Source of the DNA: Bacteriovorax sp.
GTDB taxonomy: Bacteria > Bdellovibrionota > Bacteriovoracia > Bacteriovoracales > Bacteriovoracaceae
Assembly: GCA_014378525.1 (NCBI GenBank)
Contig: JACMNL010000101.1
Span: 1-64,000, forward strand
Length of the DNA: 64,000 nt
Direction of reading: 5' to 3'
Below the pieces are notes generated by a model, which saw only the letters and a program-made list of their open reading frames with translations, made no database searches and was not told the DNA's origin. A program made the position numbers and the translations under genes. Below are positions 15,380-25,530 of this stretch, piece by piece; positions within the stretch are counted from its first letter, which is position 1, and the number at the start of each line of letters is the position of its first letter.

Positions 15380-16648
15380 ATGGTAAAAAAGTTTATTTAC
15401 TTGATAATCATGCTCGGCCTGATTACAGGAGCAGGGGTGCTGGTCGCAATTGCGCCTTATCATATCTATACCCTCACGCTAACCGAAGGTGTGAACACCA
15501 GATTCCTTACAATGAGTCCTACCAAGGCCGTGTTGTATGATGGTGAAGATCTTACTATAGAAGCACCAACAGATATGCATGATGAAAGTCTTTATCAAAC
15601 TTTTCACTTTGGACAGTTTGAACTGCCTATGCCGATTAATCATCCGCTATTTTATATGATTCCGATTATAAAAATTGAAGGAGCAGGCCCGCGCCTTGGT
15701 GCTAGCTTTCAAAATGGTAAAAACGTAGAGCTTTTTAATTTTATGATGGAGAGATCCTATAAATTTGAAACAACTTCAGGCGATCAAAAACTTTTCACGC
15801 TACCGATTTTTAAAAATTATATTTCCAGAAAATCTAATGACGAAGTATGGAGTGACCTCTTTAAGAAAAGACTTTCACTGCCATCTAATGACGGAAAAAG
15901 TTTTTTTGATTCCTTAGTTTCTCTTCGAAAAGTGGCCTATAACGACCTCGTTTATAATCTTTATATTCTTTATAACAGAAGATTTTCTGTACCTGACAAT
16001 ACGGTGAAGATGTCTTTTTTTAATGAAAGAAATATGGGAGTGGTCGAACTTCCTTCTGCCGATCCGAAAGTATTGGTGGAGAGACTTTATATCATCGAGC
16101 AGGGTTTGATTTATCCGGTGATGATTAAAACCAGAAAAACTGATACAACTGCAATGAACTACAGAAAAAAATTTCTTCGTGAAATTAAATACAAAAGCAG
16201 TTCAACAGATTCGGCCATTTCAATCTATGCCCGTTACAAACAAATTCCTTATATACAACGTGTGGACCAGCAGGGGATGACCTATCTTTATTCTGCGTGG
16301 TCTCATGACCTCGACAACCGCGATTTCGTAAGGGTCATCATTTTATTTTTAGAACGTGGAAAACTGAACCTGAAATACCTCAAGCCATTTTATGAATTTG
16401 CCTATAAAAAATTCGGATCGACACTTTCAAGTGACAGTGGTTATCTGAATGAAACAGCTTCCGAATCATTAAAGCGTAAAATTTCTGAAGAACTTGAAGG
16501 TGAAGTAAAAAAAGAAACCGAACAGCAGGCAGCCAGAAATGAAGGGCAGTTTTCAACACCGGAAGATAAAATTAAATATAATTTGCAGAAAGCGAAAGAT
16601 AAAAAAATTAATTCAGATGAATCTGAAAAATCTTTGATGATCGAATAG
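15380..16648 (+). CDS. Single-pass membrane-anchored hypothetical protein
   Basis: A 422-aa protein with one N-terminal transmembrane helix (residues about 4-26), a large mixed alpha/beta region, presumably periplasmic, and a Lys/Glu-rich helical tail (residues about 365-422). Start ATG 15380 follows AAGGAG. I recognise no family or active site. The gene is convergent with a barrel gene two bases away, so it has no separate terminator. Confidence 0.6.
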   Translation: MVKKFIYLIIMLGLITGAGVLVAIAPYHIYTLTLTEGVNTRFLTMSPTKAVLYDGEDLTIEAPTDMHDESLYQTFHFGQFELPMPINHPLFYMIPIIKIEGAGPRLGASFQNGKNVELFNFMMERSYKFETTSGDQKLFTLPIFKNYISRKSNDEVWSDLFKKRLSLPSNDGKSFFDSLVSLRKVAYNDLVYNLYILYNRRFSVPDNTVKMSFFNERNMGVVELPSADPKVLVERLYIIEQGLIYPVMIKTRKTDTTAMNYRKKFLREIKYKSSSTDSAISIYARYKQIPYIQRVDQQGMTYLYSAWSHDLDNRDFVRVIILFLERGKLNLKYLKPFYEFAYKKFGSTLSSDSGYLNETASESLKRKISEELEGEVKKETEQQAARNEGQFSTPEDKIKYNLQKAKDKKINSDESEKSLMIE

Positions 16649-16650
16649 AT

Positions 16651-17592
16651 CTAGTCAAATTCCATTCCCAGCCCAATGAAAAGGCTGACGCTTGTAAGAC
16701 TTGTGATCCCCGGAAATTTAACTTCATTTAAATCTCTTAAAGTATCAAGTCCTTTGAAGCTGTATTTTCTGATCCCGATTCCAGCGACAGCATGGTATTT
16801 TGAATCCGGGAAAAAAACTATTCTGGCATTAACCTCAGGCCCCCAAACCCATCCGGAAGGTTCTTCAACAAGCCTGTTGTTAAGTTCCAGGATTGTATTA
16901 ATTCCAAAATCAATCGATGCATAAACATCAACTAGAAAAATTTTATTTCTCATCGGAGTGTAACCAAGCATCGGGGCAAGTGACCAGTAAGCAAATTTTA
17001 AATTGTCTGAAGAAACTCCGCTATAATCAAGGCCTGCGCCCCAGAAGACTCGTGAGAGTTCTTTTCTGTGAATGAAGTGTAAATTAAATCCGGTGAATGA
17101 TCCCGGCGCTGATCCATCAATGACTGTGAAAGCGTTTTTAATTTCTTCGTTTGTGCTGTAAGTATGAAGCGTAAGATAAGCAGAGTTGTCAGCAGAAAGT
17201 TTTTCTTCCGGTGCCTGAATCGTAACATCTACATTGTGTTCACGTGGTGCCCCGCGCTTAACATTGTACTCTTCATCAGAAGCATTTTCATAACGGATAT
17301 CTTTGATTTCAATGAAGGCCAGTCTGCCGTAAACGACTATAGGAACCAGGTCGCGGTTCATTCGTCTGGGATTTCCCACAATGATCGCCTTGCCGTTGCC
17401 AATATAACCCAGTGGAGAAAGCATATTTTCATCAGCGTAAACCACGGCCTTGGGAGCGATGACTCGCGCCGGATAAGTACCACCGGTTAAATTAACTTTT
17501 GCGCCGTCATTGATGATGGAATTGTCGGTGGCCATAGTGACGAACGACAAAAGAAGTCCTAATATAACTAGTGTAATTTTTGATTTAAGCAT
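16651..17592 (-). CDS. Outer-membrane protein with N-terminal SH3-like segment
   Basis: About 313 aa from ATG 17592, which yields a signal peptide MLKSKITLVILGLLLSFVTMA; the upstream ORF extension has none. Residues about 25-95 (GGTYPARVIAPKAVVYADEN, then GKAIIVG and GRLAFIEIKDI) resemble a bacterial SH3 surface domain. The C-terminal half is a predicted barrel of about eight strands ending VSLFIGLGMEFD. A TATAAT sits seven bases before the ATG and there is no ribosome site, so the message may be leaderless. The 24-bp gap to the divergent gsk gene means both promoters overlap coding or leader DNA. Confidence 0.65.
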   Translation of the reverse strand: MLKSKITLVILGLLLSFVTMATDNSIINDGAKVNLTGGTYPARVIAPKAVVYADENMLSPLGYIGNGKAIIVGNPRRMNRDLVPIVVYGRLAFIEIKDIRYENASDEEYNVKRGAPREHNVDVTIQAPEEKLSADNSAYLTLHTYSTNEEIKNAFTVIDGSAPGSFTGFNLHFIHRKELSRVFWGAGLDYSGVSSDNLKFAYWSLAPMLGYTPMRNKIFLVDVYASIDFGINTILELNNRLVEEPSGWVWGPEVNARIVFFPDSKYHAVAGIGIRKYSFKGLDTLRDLNEVKFPGITSLTSVSLFIGLGMEFD

Positions 17593-17616
17593 TAAATAAA
17601 TTATAAGGGGCATTCC

Positions 17617-18915
17617 TTGAAATTTCCAGGCAAAAGAAAGACTAAACATTACTTCCCTGTCACTGAATCGGGGCGCATTCCCTTCGATCCGGATTTCTCA
17701 GAAAGAGGTTCAGTTTATGTTGTGGGTGTGGACCAGTTGATTGTCGACATTGAGGCCAACGTTTCTTTCGAGTTCCTTGAAAAATACAACATCACCAAAG
17801 GTGAGTCTGTAGTGAAAGAAGATGCAATAGTTGAAGAAATTTATCGAGAATTAAAAAACGGTAAAGCTATCGTCGGTGAATATGCCGGAGGTGCAATCGG
17901 AAACACTCTCCACAACTACAGTGTTCTTTCTGACTCCCGTTCGGTCGCCCTGGGCGCCATATCAAAAAACATTTCTGTAGGTGACTACGCTTTTAAATAT
18001 ATCTGTACGACGAATTCATTCGTCGACTTCTCATACCTGAAGCCAGTTGACGGGCCGATGGGAAGAGCGCTTTGTCTTTTAACTCCTGACCGCGAAAGAT
18101 CTTTTTTAATCGGTAAAGGAATCATGAATGAACTCTCTAGTGATTTTATTCCTGAAGAAGTTATCAAAGGTGCGTCTCTTCTTTTAATTTCTGCTTATTC
18201 ACTTCGCGATGAAAATTCATCAATCTTCAAGGCCAATGTTACGGCCTGCGATTATGCTAAAAAATATAATGTGCCGGTAGTTTTATCACTAGGTACAAGC
18301 AGTCTTATCGCTTCGAAAAAAGAATTCTTTTTAAACTTCATTGAAAAATATGTTTCATTATGTGCAATGAATGAAGAAGAGGCCCATGCACTTGTCGGTG
18401 AAACAGATCCGCTTTTATCCTGTGAAAAAATGCTGGAGATAACCGACATGGTTCTGCTCACAGTAGGCCCGCGAGGTCTTTATATCGGAGCTTATGCTGA
18501 TGAAGATTTTAAACGCGAGACCCGCGATTTAATTCATTCAAAATCAATTCCTGAGTATAACAAGTTTGAATACTCACGTGCTATCTGTAAAGCAGACTGC
18601 AAAAAACCATTTAAGATTTACACTCATATCAATCCGTACATGGGTGGCCCGGGTGTCATTAAAAATACCAATGGCGCAGGAGATGCAGCTTTATCTGCAC
18701 TTCTTCATGATATCGCTTCCAATACCTACCATCGTCAGGTCACACCGAATTCACCGAAGCACAACACTCGTTATTTAACTTACTCATCGATTCACCAGGT
18801 CTGTAAGTACAGCAACCGTGCAAGTTTTGAAGTGTTAAAACAGAATTCACCAAGACTGATCAAGGGATTACCCAACAGAGAAGAAAGTTTAGAAGATGCC
18901 TACTGGGATACATAA
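17617..18915 (+). CDS. gsk: Inosine-guanosine kinase
   Basis: A 432-aa PfkB-type nucleoside kinase that phosphorylates inosine and guanosine in purine salvage. It resembles E. coli Gsk (434 aa) from end to end: MKFPGKRKTKHYFPV at the start, AGGAIGNTLHNYSVL for substrate binding, AMNEEEAHAL, PYMGGPGVIKNTNGAGDAAL with the PfkB catalytic Asp and anion hole, and a matching LPNREESLEDAYWD tail. The TTG start is confirmed by that N-terminal match and by AAGGGG six bases upstream. The gene stands alone, divergent from a barrel gene and followed by a small secreted protein gene 18 bp later. Confidence 0.96.
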   Translation: MKFPGKRKTKHYFPVTESGRIPFDPDFSERGSVYVVGVDQLIVDIEANVSFEFLEKYNITKGESVVKEDAIVEEIYRELKNGKAIVGEYAGGAIGNTLHNYSVLSDSRSVALGAISKNISVGDYAFKYICTTNSFVDFSYLKPVDGPMGRALCLLTPDRERSFLIGKGIMNELSSDFIPEEVIKGASLLLISAYSLRDENSSIFKANVTACDYAKKYNVPVVLSLGTSSLIASKKEFFLNFIEKYVSLCAMNEEEAHALVGETDPLLSCEKMLEITDMVLLTVGPRGLYIGAYADEDFKRETRDLIHSKSIPEYNKFEYSRAICKADCKKPFKIYTHINPYMGGPGVIKNTNGAGDAALSALLHDIASNTYHRQVTPNSPKHNTRYLTYSSIHQVCKYSNRASFEVLKQNSPRLIKGLPNREESLEDAYWDT

Positions 18916-18933
18916 ATACAAGGAAGTGTTGTT

Positions 18934-19488
18934 ATGAAAAAAATTCTCTTTTTATTTTCACTTTTGACTTCATCATCGCTTCTTGCGACACCAGTGAACA
19001 TGGCCTGTGTCACTGAGTACCCGACGACGAGTTTTATTGCTATGACTGATGGAGATACAATTAATTTCCGTTTGTTTCATCACAACGGTGTTCAGTTCAT
19101 GCCGATCTGGAGCAACGTGATTACTCCCAACGACCTTCCGATGTTAAACGAGGTCGCACAGGTTCTGTCTGACCTCGGTACTGATTTAAATTTTTCAATG
19201 CCAGTAGACAGCTGCGAAGTGCAGGACGGATTTTTAATCAACTGCTTCGGCAATCAACCGGCGATCGATATCAACGGTCATAAAGTGGCGTTATGGTCAG
19301 TGTATACAAAACAGGACACTGAGACTAGTTTTGCCGGAGAGTTTTCGAATGTATGGACGAGCATGGCCATTGATGTAGACGGTAAATCATATTATTTACC
19401 AATGAAATATTCTGAATTTGAGTGTTATAAAGATTTCAATGGCAGTGGAATTAAAAAATACATCAAGTCTAAAAAATTATTCCTGTAA
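18934..19488 (+). CDS. Secreted hypothetical protein
   Basis: A 184-aa product with signal peptide MKKILFLFSLLTSSSLLA. The mature protein has four cysteines (MACVTEY, DSCEV, NCFGN, ECYKD) that may form two disulfides, and beta-rich spacing. No family is recognised. The start follows AAGGAAGTG. It is transcribed with gsk or from its own promoter. Its 3' end overlaps the convergent pyrF gene by 12 bases. Confidence 0.65.
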   Translation: MKKILFLFSLLTSSSLLATPVNMACVTEYPTTSFIAMTDGDTINFRLFHHNGVQFMPIWSNVITPNDLPMLNEVAQVLSDLGTDLNFSMPVDSCEVQDGFLINCFGNQPAIDINGHKVALWSVYTKQDTETSFAGEFSNVWTSMAIDVDGKSYYLPMKYSEFECYKDFNGSGIKKYIKSKKLFL

Positions 19489-20175
19489 TGATTTTATACG
19501 CTCACTGAATTTATCAGATTTAGTGAGCGATCTTCCCATGACTAAATAATCAGAGCCAGCTTTAAAGGCATCGTCCGGGTCCATCACACGTTTCTGATCC
19601 TGAGTCTGTGCACCAGTGATTTCATCTCTAAAACGGATTCCAGGAGTAACAGATAGCAGGTGAGGGTAATTTTTTTTCAGAAGACCAACTTCATGCGGAC
19701 TTGAAACAATTCCGTCTATGCCAGATTTTGAAGCAACATCAAAGAGTCTCAAGAAAGCTTCATCTGTATTTTTAATTCCAAAAAGAGAGTCCAGGTCCTT
19801 TGCTTCCAGAGATGTTAAAAAACTCACACCGAGAAGTTTACAGTTGGGAATGCTTATTCGTGCTTCAGCTACTGCGGCCTTTAACATCGCTTCACCGCCG
19901 CTCAAATGAACAGTGAGAAAATCAATCGGAAGATTTTTAAGAGAAGAGATGGCCTTCGCCACTGTCACCGGAATATCGTGAAGTTTTAAATCCAGGAATA
20001 TTTTTTTATTATATTCACGGTGAATTTTATGAACCAGATCCGGCCCGTATTTTACAAAAAGCTCAAGCCCGATTTTTACAAAGGGAAGAGTGTTGTCTTT
20101 TTGCTTTAAGAACACATCAATCTCATCGAGACTCATCTGATCCAGGGCCACGATAATTTTATCCAGTTTTTTCAT
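19477..20175 (-). CDS. pyrF: Orotidine-5'-phosphate decarboxylase
   Basis: A 232-aa TIM-barrel enzyme that decarboxylates OMP to UMP, the last step of de novo pyrimidine synthesis. KIIVALDQM is the first strand, 'IFLDLKLHDIPVTVAKA' is the diagnostic D.K.HDIP..V catalytic motif, LTVHLSGGEAM follows, and the phosphate loop is VTPGIRF and later DYLVMGRSL. Its length is normal. The ATG overlaps the stop codon of carAB as TAATG, so translation is coupled. It is the last gene of the pyrB-carAB-pyrF operon. Confidence 0.96.
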   Translation of the reverse strand: MKKLDKIIVALDQMSLDEIDVFLKQKDNTLPFVKIGLELFVKYGPDLVHKIHREYNKKIFLDLKLHDIPVTVAKAISSLKNLPIDFLTVHLSGGEAMLKAAVAEARISIPNCKLLGVSFLTSLEAKDLDSLFGIKNTDEAFLRLFDVASKSGIDGIVSSPHEVGLLKKNYPHLLSVTPGIRFRDEITGAQTQDQKRVMDPDDAFKAGSDYLVMGRSLTKSDKFSERIKSLQE

Positions 20176-23100
20176 TAGTGTTTCATTTCCTGCAAAGCAA
20201 GTGGAGTGATCAGCACATCATTTGTTCCGATCAGTGCTTCAACCACTGCTTTAATATTTTCGGGTCTTGTGAAACATGGAATCGCATACTGTATGGCAGA
20301 GTTTCTAATGTGCTCTCCATCGTTTTGCGACTGTCCCTGATTTTGAGGTGTGTTGAAAACCATTTTCATATTTTCATCTTTTAGTGCTTCAAGAATGGTA
20401 AGTCCTTTTTCATCAAGCTTGTTAACCAGCTCGCAGGGAATTCCCTGCTTTTTTATGTAATCACAAGTTCCTTTAGTCGCGATGAACTGGAATCCGATTC
20501 TATGAAGGGATTTCAAGTAAGGAAGAATCATTTCTTTGGAAGAGTCAGCTAGACTCATTAGAATTTTTCCTTTCTCACCCAGACGCGGATAATTTCCCTG
20601 ATATGATTTTAGAATTGCCGATTCTTTATCGAGATCGATTCCCATCGTTTCACCAGTAGATCTCATCTTAGGGCCAAGCAGGATATTGTCCTGAATGAAT
20701 CGGTCGAACGGAAACGTTGATTGTTTTACCGCGAAGTAACCAGAGACTGGTTCTTCAATCGCTTCAATCGGGTCACCTAACATTGCGTCTGTTGCAATTT
20801 TAGGAAGTGAAATGTTGTAGGCCTTGCTCAAGAATGGAAGTGTACGCGATCCTCTCGGGTTCGCTTCGATACAATAAATTTTTCCGTCTTTAATTGCGAA
20901 CTGGAAGTTGATAGGTCCGACAATCTCCAGATGATTCGCCAGTGCGAATGAAATGGATTTTAGTTCGTCATGATTTTTTTGAGTCAATACAACCGGTGGA
21001 GTGATCATTCCCGAATCCCCTGAGTGAACTCCGGCAAATTCAATGTGCTCACACACAGTAAAACAAAAGTTTCCGAATGAGTCGCGCACTAAATCCACAT
21101 CGTATTCAATCGCGTTTTCAAGATAGTTTTCGACCTGGAAAACTGTCGTTGCATTTTGTAGCTGTTCTTTGAAAGCTTTCGGCAGCTGGTTTAAATCGTC
21201 GTGACCGTAGAAGATGTACATCGATTCTCCACCGATAACATAACTTGGGCGGATGATAACCGGAAATCCGATATCAACCATCGCATTCACTAAATTTTTG
21301 TGTCCCGAAACTTCTCTGGCCTGAGTCTGAGATAAAGATGTTTTTCTTGTGACTTCACTGAAGAGTTTTCTATCTTCCGTCAGTTCAAGAATATTCCATG
21401 TAGGTCCAAGGAAATTAATCTTGAAAAAATCGTGGCGGAAACTGCGCTCAAGGTTTTCACGCAGCTGGATTCCCGTTTGTCCCGAGAAAGAGGCGATAAC
21501 ACCAAAAGGTTTTTCGTTAATTAAAATATCGAAAAGGTCTTCCGAATAAAGCGGAGAAAGATAAAGTCTGTTTGAAGAGTCATAGTCAGTTGAAACCGTT
21601 TCAGGGTTTGAATTGATCATGATCGATTGAATGCCTTTTTCTTTTAAGCGCTCGCATGATTTTACACAAGAGTAGTCGAACTCGATTCCTTGTCCAATTC
21701 TGTTTGGCCCTGATCCTAAAATTGCTACCGATTTTCCTTTCAGTGAAAGGGACTCCGCTTCGTTTTCTTCAGCATAAGTTGAGTAGAAGTAAGGAGTCTC
21801 TGCTAGGAATTCTCCCGAACATGTATCAACTGCTTTGTAGACCGGGAAAATATTGTGCTTAAATCTGTACTCAAGAATTTCTTTCTGAGACCTGTCCATC
21901 ATGAACGCTAAATGTTTGTCAGAGAATCCCAGTTTTTTAAGTTCCCTGAAATCTTCTTTTTCCATGTTGATATCTTTATGGACATGGCCGTTCTGCGTGT
22001 TGTGCTTAAGAGTTTTTTCAGCTTCAACCAGAAGAATCATCTGGTCGATAAACCAGTGAGTGATCTTAGTGATGCTAAAAATTTCATCTTTTGTCATTCC
22101 GATTCGAAGGGCATCAAGAACTGTCAGAAGAGAAAGTTCATTCGGAGTGCGCATTCTTTCAGTGATGTACTCTCTCGTTAATTCAACCGGAGCATTTTTT
22201 AACTGCGAAAGAGATGGAACTTCCAGTCCCATTTCCAGAGCTCGAAGTGCTTTTAAGAAAGCTTCATTGAAACTTCCACCCAGGGCCAAAACTTCACCGA
22301 CAGATCTCATCTGAGGGCCGAGAGTTTGTGATGAATCCGGAAATTTATTGAAAGGGAAAATTGGAATTTTTAGCGCCACATAATCCAGTGTCGGCTCGAA
22401 AGCGACCGGTGAAGCTTTTGTAATATCATTTAAAATTTCTTTTAATGTATAGCCGATAGAAAGAAGAGCTGAAATTTTTGCAATCGGATATCCTGTTGCT
22501 TTACTCGCCAGTGCTGATGATCTTGATACACGCGGGTTCATCTCAATTACTACAATGTCATCTTCATTATCAGGGTTGATGGCGAACTGAACGTTTGCGC
22601 CACCAGCGACTACGCCCATGTGTTTGGCAATTGTCAGAGTCATAGTACGCAGCTGCTGCATGCAACGGTCACTGATTGTAAGAGCAGGAGCAACAGTGAT
22701 CGAGTCACCAGTGTGCACACCACAAGGATCGACGTTTTCAATCGAACAGATAATGACACCGTTTCTTTCACAGTCCACCATGACTTCGAGTTCGATTTCT
22801 TTCTGGCCGACGAGGGATTTTTCCATCGTCACCGGAAATTTAATATCTGAAGTGAAAACTTCTTTTAACTCAGTTGTATTCCATACCAGGGCCGCACCTT
22901 TTCCACCGAGAGCAAAATCGCGTCTGATGATAAGAGGGAACTGCACCACTTCAGTTGCCATCTTAATGGCCTCAGTTTCACTGTTAGCTGTAAAACGTTT
23001 TCCTGTCTGGTAACCAAGTTTATCAAGTTCTTTTGCAAACAGAGCTCTGTCTTCGGTCTTTTTAATTGTATCAACATTGGCCCCGAGAAGTGCTACGTTA

Positions 23101-24599
23101 TTATTTTTTAAAAAGTTTTCTTCTTCGAGTTCTACACAGAGGTTAAGTGCCGTCTGCCCGCCCATTGTCGAGAGAACTGCATCCACTTTTTCTTTCAGGA
23201 TTATTTTTTTGATCGTATCTTTTGTGATCGGCTCAATATAAGTGCGCGTGCACATTTCCGGGTCAGTCATGATGGTTGCAGGATTCGAGTTTAATAATAC
23301 AACTTCGATTCCTTCTTCTTTAAGTGACTTTAATGCCTGGGTTCCGGAGTAGTCAAACTCAGAGGCCTGGCCGATTTTAATCGGTCCTGATCCGATAAGA
23401 AGAATTTTTTTATATGGAGTTTCTTTTCTTAAACGATCAGTTAATTTATTGAACGGGAAAAGTTTTTTTGTATCAACCGGGTATTGGTTTTTGTCTTCAA
23501 GGAAAGATTTAATTTCCATGAAAAATTCGTGGGCATCATGTGGCCCAGGGTTCGCTTCCGGGTGAAACTGAACCGATTTAACAGTATGGTCTGCGCTGGC
23601 GATCCCTTCGATAGAGTCATCAAAGAGTGAAGTATGCTGGGTGAATAATTCTTTTTTTAGCGGATTTTCAATGCGCATTCTGTTGAACGATTCCGTTTCA
23701 ATCGCATAACCATGGTTCTGTGAAGTGATCACAATTTTATTAGTCGTGTGATCGATAACCGGATGGTTGGCACCACGCTGGCCGAAAGGAAGTTTAATAA
23801 TTTTAATTCCCAGAGCAAGGGCAATGAGCTGGTGGCCTAGACAGATCGCGCGCACAGGAATATTTGTTGTGAATAATTCTTTTACGACTGCAATTTCCGG
23901 AAGAAAGTTTCTTGGATCCCCCGGGCCATTTGATAAGAAAATCATTCGTGGTTTATATTTTGTAATTGTTTCGACGCTGGCATTGTGTGGAACGCTGACC
24001 ATCGGAATTTTTAGGGCCATCAACTGATCGATGATTGCCTGCTTGATTCCGTAGTTGATGACGACAATCGGATTTTCACCAGGAATATGTACAATGGCCT
24101 CTTTTTGAGAAACCAGCGGAAGGTCATCAGTTTTTAAGCGCGCATTCTGGAATTCTGATTTCGCCGGTGTTTTATCGGAGAAAGTGAGGACCGATTTATG
24201 AGAAGAAGATTTTCCACTCGTTAAGTAACGAACCAGTTTTCTGGTGTCGGCACCGGAGAAAAGCGGGACATCAATTTTTGCTAAAAAATTATTGTGAGAA
24301 AAATTCCTTGCGATCAAACATGTGGCGAAAGTTTTTTTCGACTGCATAATTCTCTCGTCATCAGCGTAGTTTCCGATGTGAGCGTTGGTGAAGATTATAT
24401 GCTGGCCTAAAAAGGAAGGGTCAGTAATAGTTTCCTGGTATCCGCTCATTCCCGTAGTGAAGGCAGCTTCTCCCCAAATTCCATTTTTTAATTCAGTGTC
24501 GGATGATTCGCGGTTAACAAAACCTTTGAAAGATGTACCGTCTTCAAAGTGAAGCCAGGCTATAGATTTTTTGAGACCTAGATTAAAACTTTTCTCCAT
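20175..24599 (-). CDS. carAB: Carbamoyl-phosphate synthase, CarA and CarB fused in one chain
   Basis: A 1474-aa polypeptide that makes carbamoyl phosphate from glutamine, bicarbonate and 2 ATP. Residues 1-370 are CarA: an N-terminal domain (GMSGYQETITDPS), then a class-I amidotransferase with nucleophile in AICLGHQLIALALG (C253) and QFHPEA. A linker of about 25 residues leads to CarB (from about 397): IGSGPIKIGQASEFDYSGTQ, ATP-grasp RDFALGGKGAA, the second half LGSGPNRIGQGIEFDYSC with RPSYVIGGESM, and a C-terminal MGS allosteric domain. The total equals E. coli CarA plus CarB (about 1455). The frame is uninterrupted, so this is a true fusion like the eukaryotic enzymes, without dihydroorotase or transcarbamylase. 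Its start overlaps pyrB by 17 bases. Confidence 0.95.
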   Translation of the reverse strand: MEKSFNLGLKKSIAWLHFEDGTSFKGFVNRESSDTELKNGIWGEAAFTTGMSGYQETITDPSFLGQHIIFTNAHIGNYADDERIMQSKKTFATCLIARNFSHNNFLAKIDVPLFSGADTRKLVRYLTSGKSSSHKSVLTFSDKTPAKSEFQNARLKTDDLPLVSQKEAIVHIPGENPIVVINYGIKQAIIDQLMALKIPMVSVPHNASVETITKYKPRMIFLSNGPGDPRNFLPEIAVVKELFTTNIPVRAICLGHQLIALALGIKIIKLPFGQRGANHPVIDHTTNKIVITSQNHGYAIETESFNRMRIENPLKKELFTQHTSLFDDSIEGIASADHTVKSVQFHPEANPGPHDAHEFFMEIKSFLEDKNQYPVDTKKLFPFNKLTDRLRKETPYKKILLIGSGPIKIGQASEFDYSGTQALKSLKEEGIEVVLLNSNPATIMTDPEMCTRTYIEPITKDTIKKIILKEKVDAVLSTMGGQTALNLCVELEEENFLKNNNVALLGANVDTIKKTEDRALFAKELDKLGYQTGKRFTANSETEAIKMATEVVQFPLIIRRDFALGGKGAALVWNTTELKEVFTSDIKFPVTMEKSLVGQKEIELEVMVDCERNGVIICSIENVDPCGVHTGDSITVAPALTISDRCMQQLRTMTLTIAKHMGVVAGGANVQFAINPDNEDDIVVIEMNPRVSRSSALASKATGYPIAKISALLSIGYTLKEILNDITKASPVAFEPTLDYVALKIPIFPFNKFPDSSQTLGPQMRSVGEVLALGGSFNEAFLKALRALEMGLEVPSLSQLKNAPVELTREYITERMRTPNELSLLTVLDALRIGMTKDEIFSITKITHWFIDQMILLVEAEKTLKHNTQNGHVHKDINMEKEDFRELKKLGFSDKHLAFMMDRSQKEILEYRFKHNIFPVYKAVDTCSGEFLAETPYFYSTYAEENEAESLSLKGKSVAILGSGPNRIGQGIEFDYSCVKSCERLKEKGIQSIMINSNPETVSTDYDSSNRLYLSPLYSEDLFDILINEKPFGVIASFSGQTGIQLRENLERSFRHDFFKINFLGPTWNILELTEDRKLFSEVTRKTSLSQTQAREVSGHKNLVNAMVDIGFPVIIRPSYVIGGESMYIFYGHDDLNQLPKAFKEQLQNATTVFQVENYLENAIEYDVDLVRDSFGNFCFTVCEHIEFAGVHSGDSGMITPPVVLTQKNHDELKSISFALANHLEIVGPINFQFAIKDGKIYCIEANPRGSRTLPFLSKAYNISLPKIATDAMLGDPIEAIEEPVSGYFAVKQSTFPFDRFIQDNILLGPKMRSTGETMGIDLDKESAILKSYQGNYPRLGEKGKILMSLADSSKEMILPYLKSLHRIGFQFIATKGTCDYIKKQGIPCELVNKLDEKGLTILEALKDENMKMVFNTPQNQGQSQNDGEHIRNSAIQYAIPCFTRPENIKAVVEALIGTNDVLITPLALQEMKH

Positions 24600-25530
24600 T
24601 CACTTTCCCAATGTTTTGATCGTTATTTAAGAGCATGGCCTCGATGATGGCCATTCTCATAGGTATAGAATTTTCAACTTGCAGGTAGCCTTTATATAAA
24701 GACGACTTGATCAGTGCCTGGTCTAGTTCCACACCAATGTTGGCAGGTCCCGGGTGCAGCACCGGAATAATTTTATTTAATTTTTTCAGACGATCTAAGC
24801 TTACACCGTTTGTTTCAAGATAATTATCGTTACTAGTTTTTCCTTCATGTCGCTCTTTTTGAATTCGTAGAAGATAAATGAAGTCACTTCTTTTAACTGT
24901 TTCATCTCTGTCTGTTAAAAGCTCAACTCCTTTGGGAAGAGTTGCTGAATCCGGAAGATATTCAAGTGGTCCGCTTAAAATAATTTTCATTCCAAACTGC
25001 GGAAGAAGTTTCATTAAAGAATGGGCCACTCGCGAGTGAATATTATCTCCGATGATTGAAATGGTTTTTCCATTCAGATCAGGACATAGTTCCGTAAGTG
25101 TATAAAGATCAAGCAGCGCCTGAGTCGGATGTTCATTTACACCGTCGCCGCCATTGACTAATTTAATGGGAAGATTTTCTTTAAATTGCGAGAGCTGGTG
25201 AGAGACACTCGACCTGAAAACACAAAGATTCACTCCCTGATAAAAAAGTGTGAGAAATGTTTCTTCTAAACTTTCGCCTTTTTTTAAGCTAGATGTCTCT
25301 GCGTTGAAATCTATATAAAGTCCACCCAGTCTTCGGATTGCTACAGCGAAAGAATGTTTTGTTCTCGTTGAGTTTTCCAGGAAAGAAGTGGCAATGATAG
25401 GTTTTGGAGTTGTATTAAAAGGAGATAGCTGTGGATTGTCTTTGAAGTGTTTAGCACGGGAGAGAAGTACGTCGATCTGGGTGAAGTTTAGATCATCGAT
25501 ACTTTCAAGTAATGAAGGAAATGAAGCCAT
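24583..25530 (-). CDS. pyrB: Aspartate carbamoyltransferase catalytic subunit
   Basis: A 315-aa enzyme forming carbamoyl aspartate. The carbamoyl-phosphate site is ENSTRTKHSF (family S-T-R-T). 'GVNEHPTQALLDLYTL' carries HPTQ, and LHPGPANIGVEL the HPGP.NRG.E loop, with Arg replaced by Ile at NIG. The subunit length is normal. No pyrI or pyrC gene is next to it. ATG 25530 follows AAGGAAG. It is the first gene of the pyrimidine operon, overlapping the fused carAB; product and user of carbamoyl phosphate are thus co-translated. No PyrR or attenuator-like leader is visible in the short upstream spacer. Confidence 0.93.
   Translation of the reverse strand: MASFPSLLESIDDLNFTQIDVLLSRAKHFKDNPQLSPFNTTPKPIIATSFLENSTRTKHSFAVAIRRLGGLYIDFNAETSSLKKGESLEETFLTLFYQGVNLCVFRSSVSHQLSQFKENLPIKLVNGGDGVNEHPTQALLDLYTLTELCPDLNGKTISIIGDNIHSRVAHSLMKLLPQFGMKIILSGPLEYLPDSATLPKGVELLTDRDETVKRSDFIYLLRIQKERHEGKTSNDNYLETNGVSLDRLKKLNKIIPVLHPGPANIGVELDQALIKSSLYKGYLQVENSIPMRMAIIEAMLLNNDQNIGKVNGEKF

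Noticed and set aside
20178-24027. Many plus-strand ORFs within carAB
   Set aside because: They are antisense shadows of a well-conserved gene; no motif or start signal.
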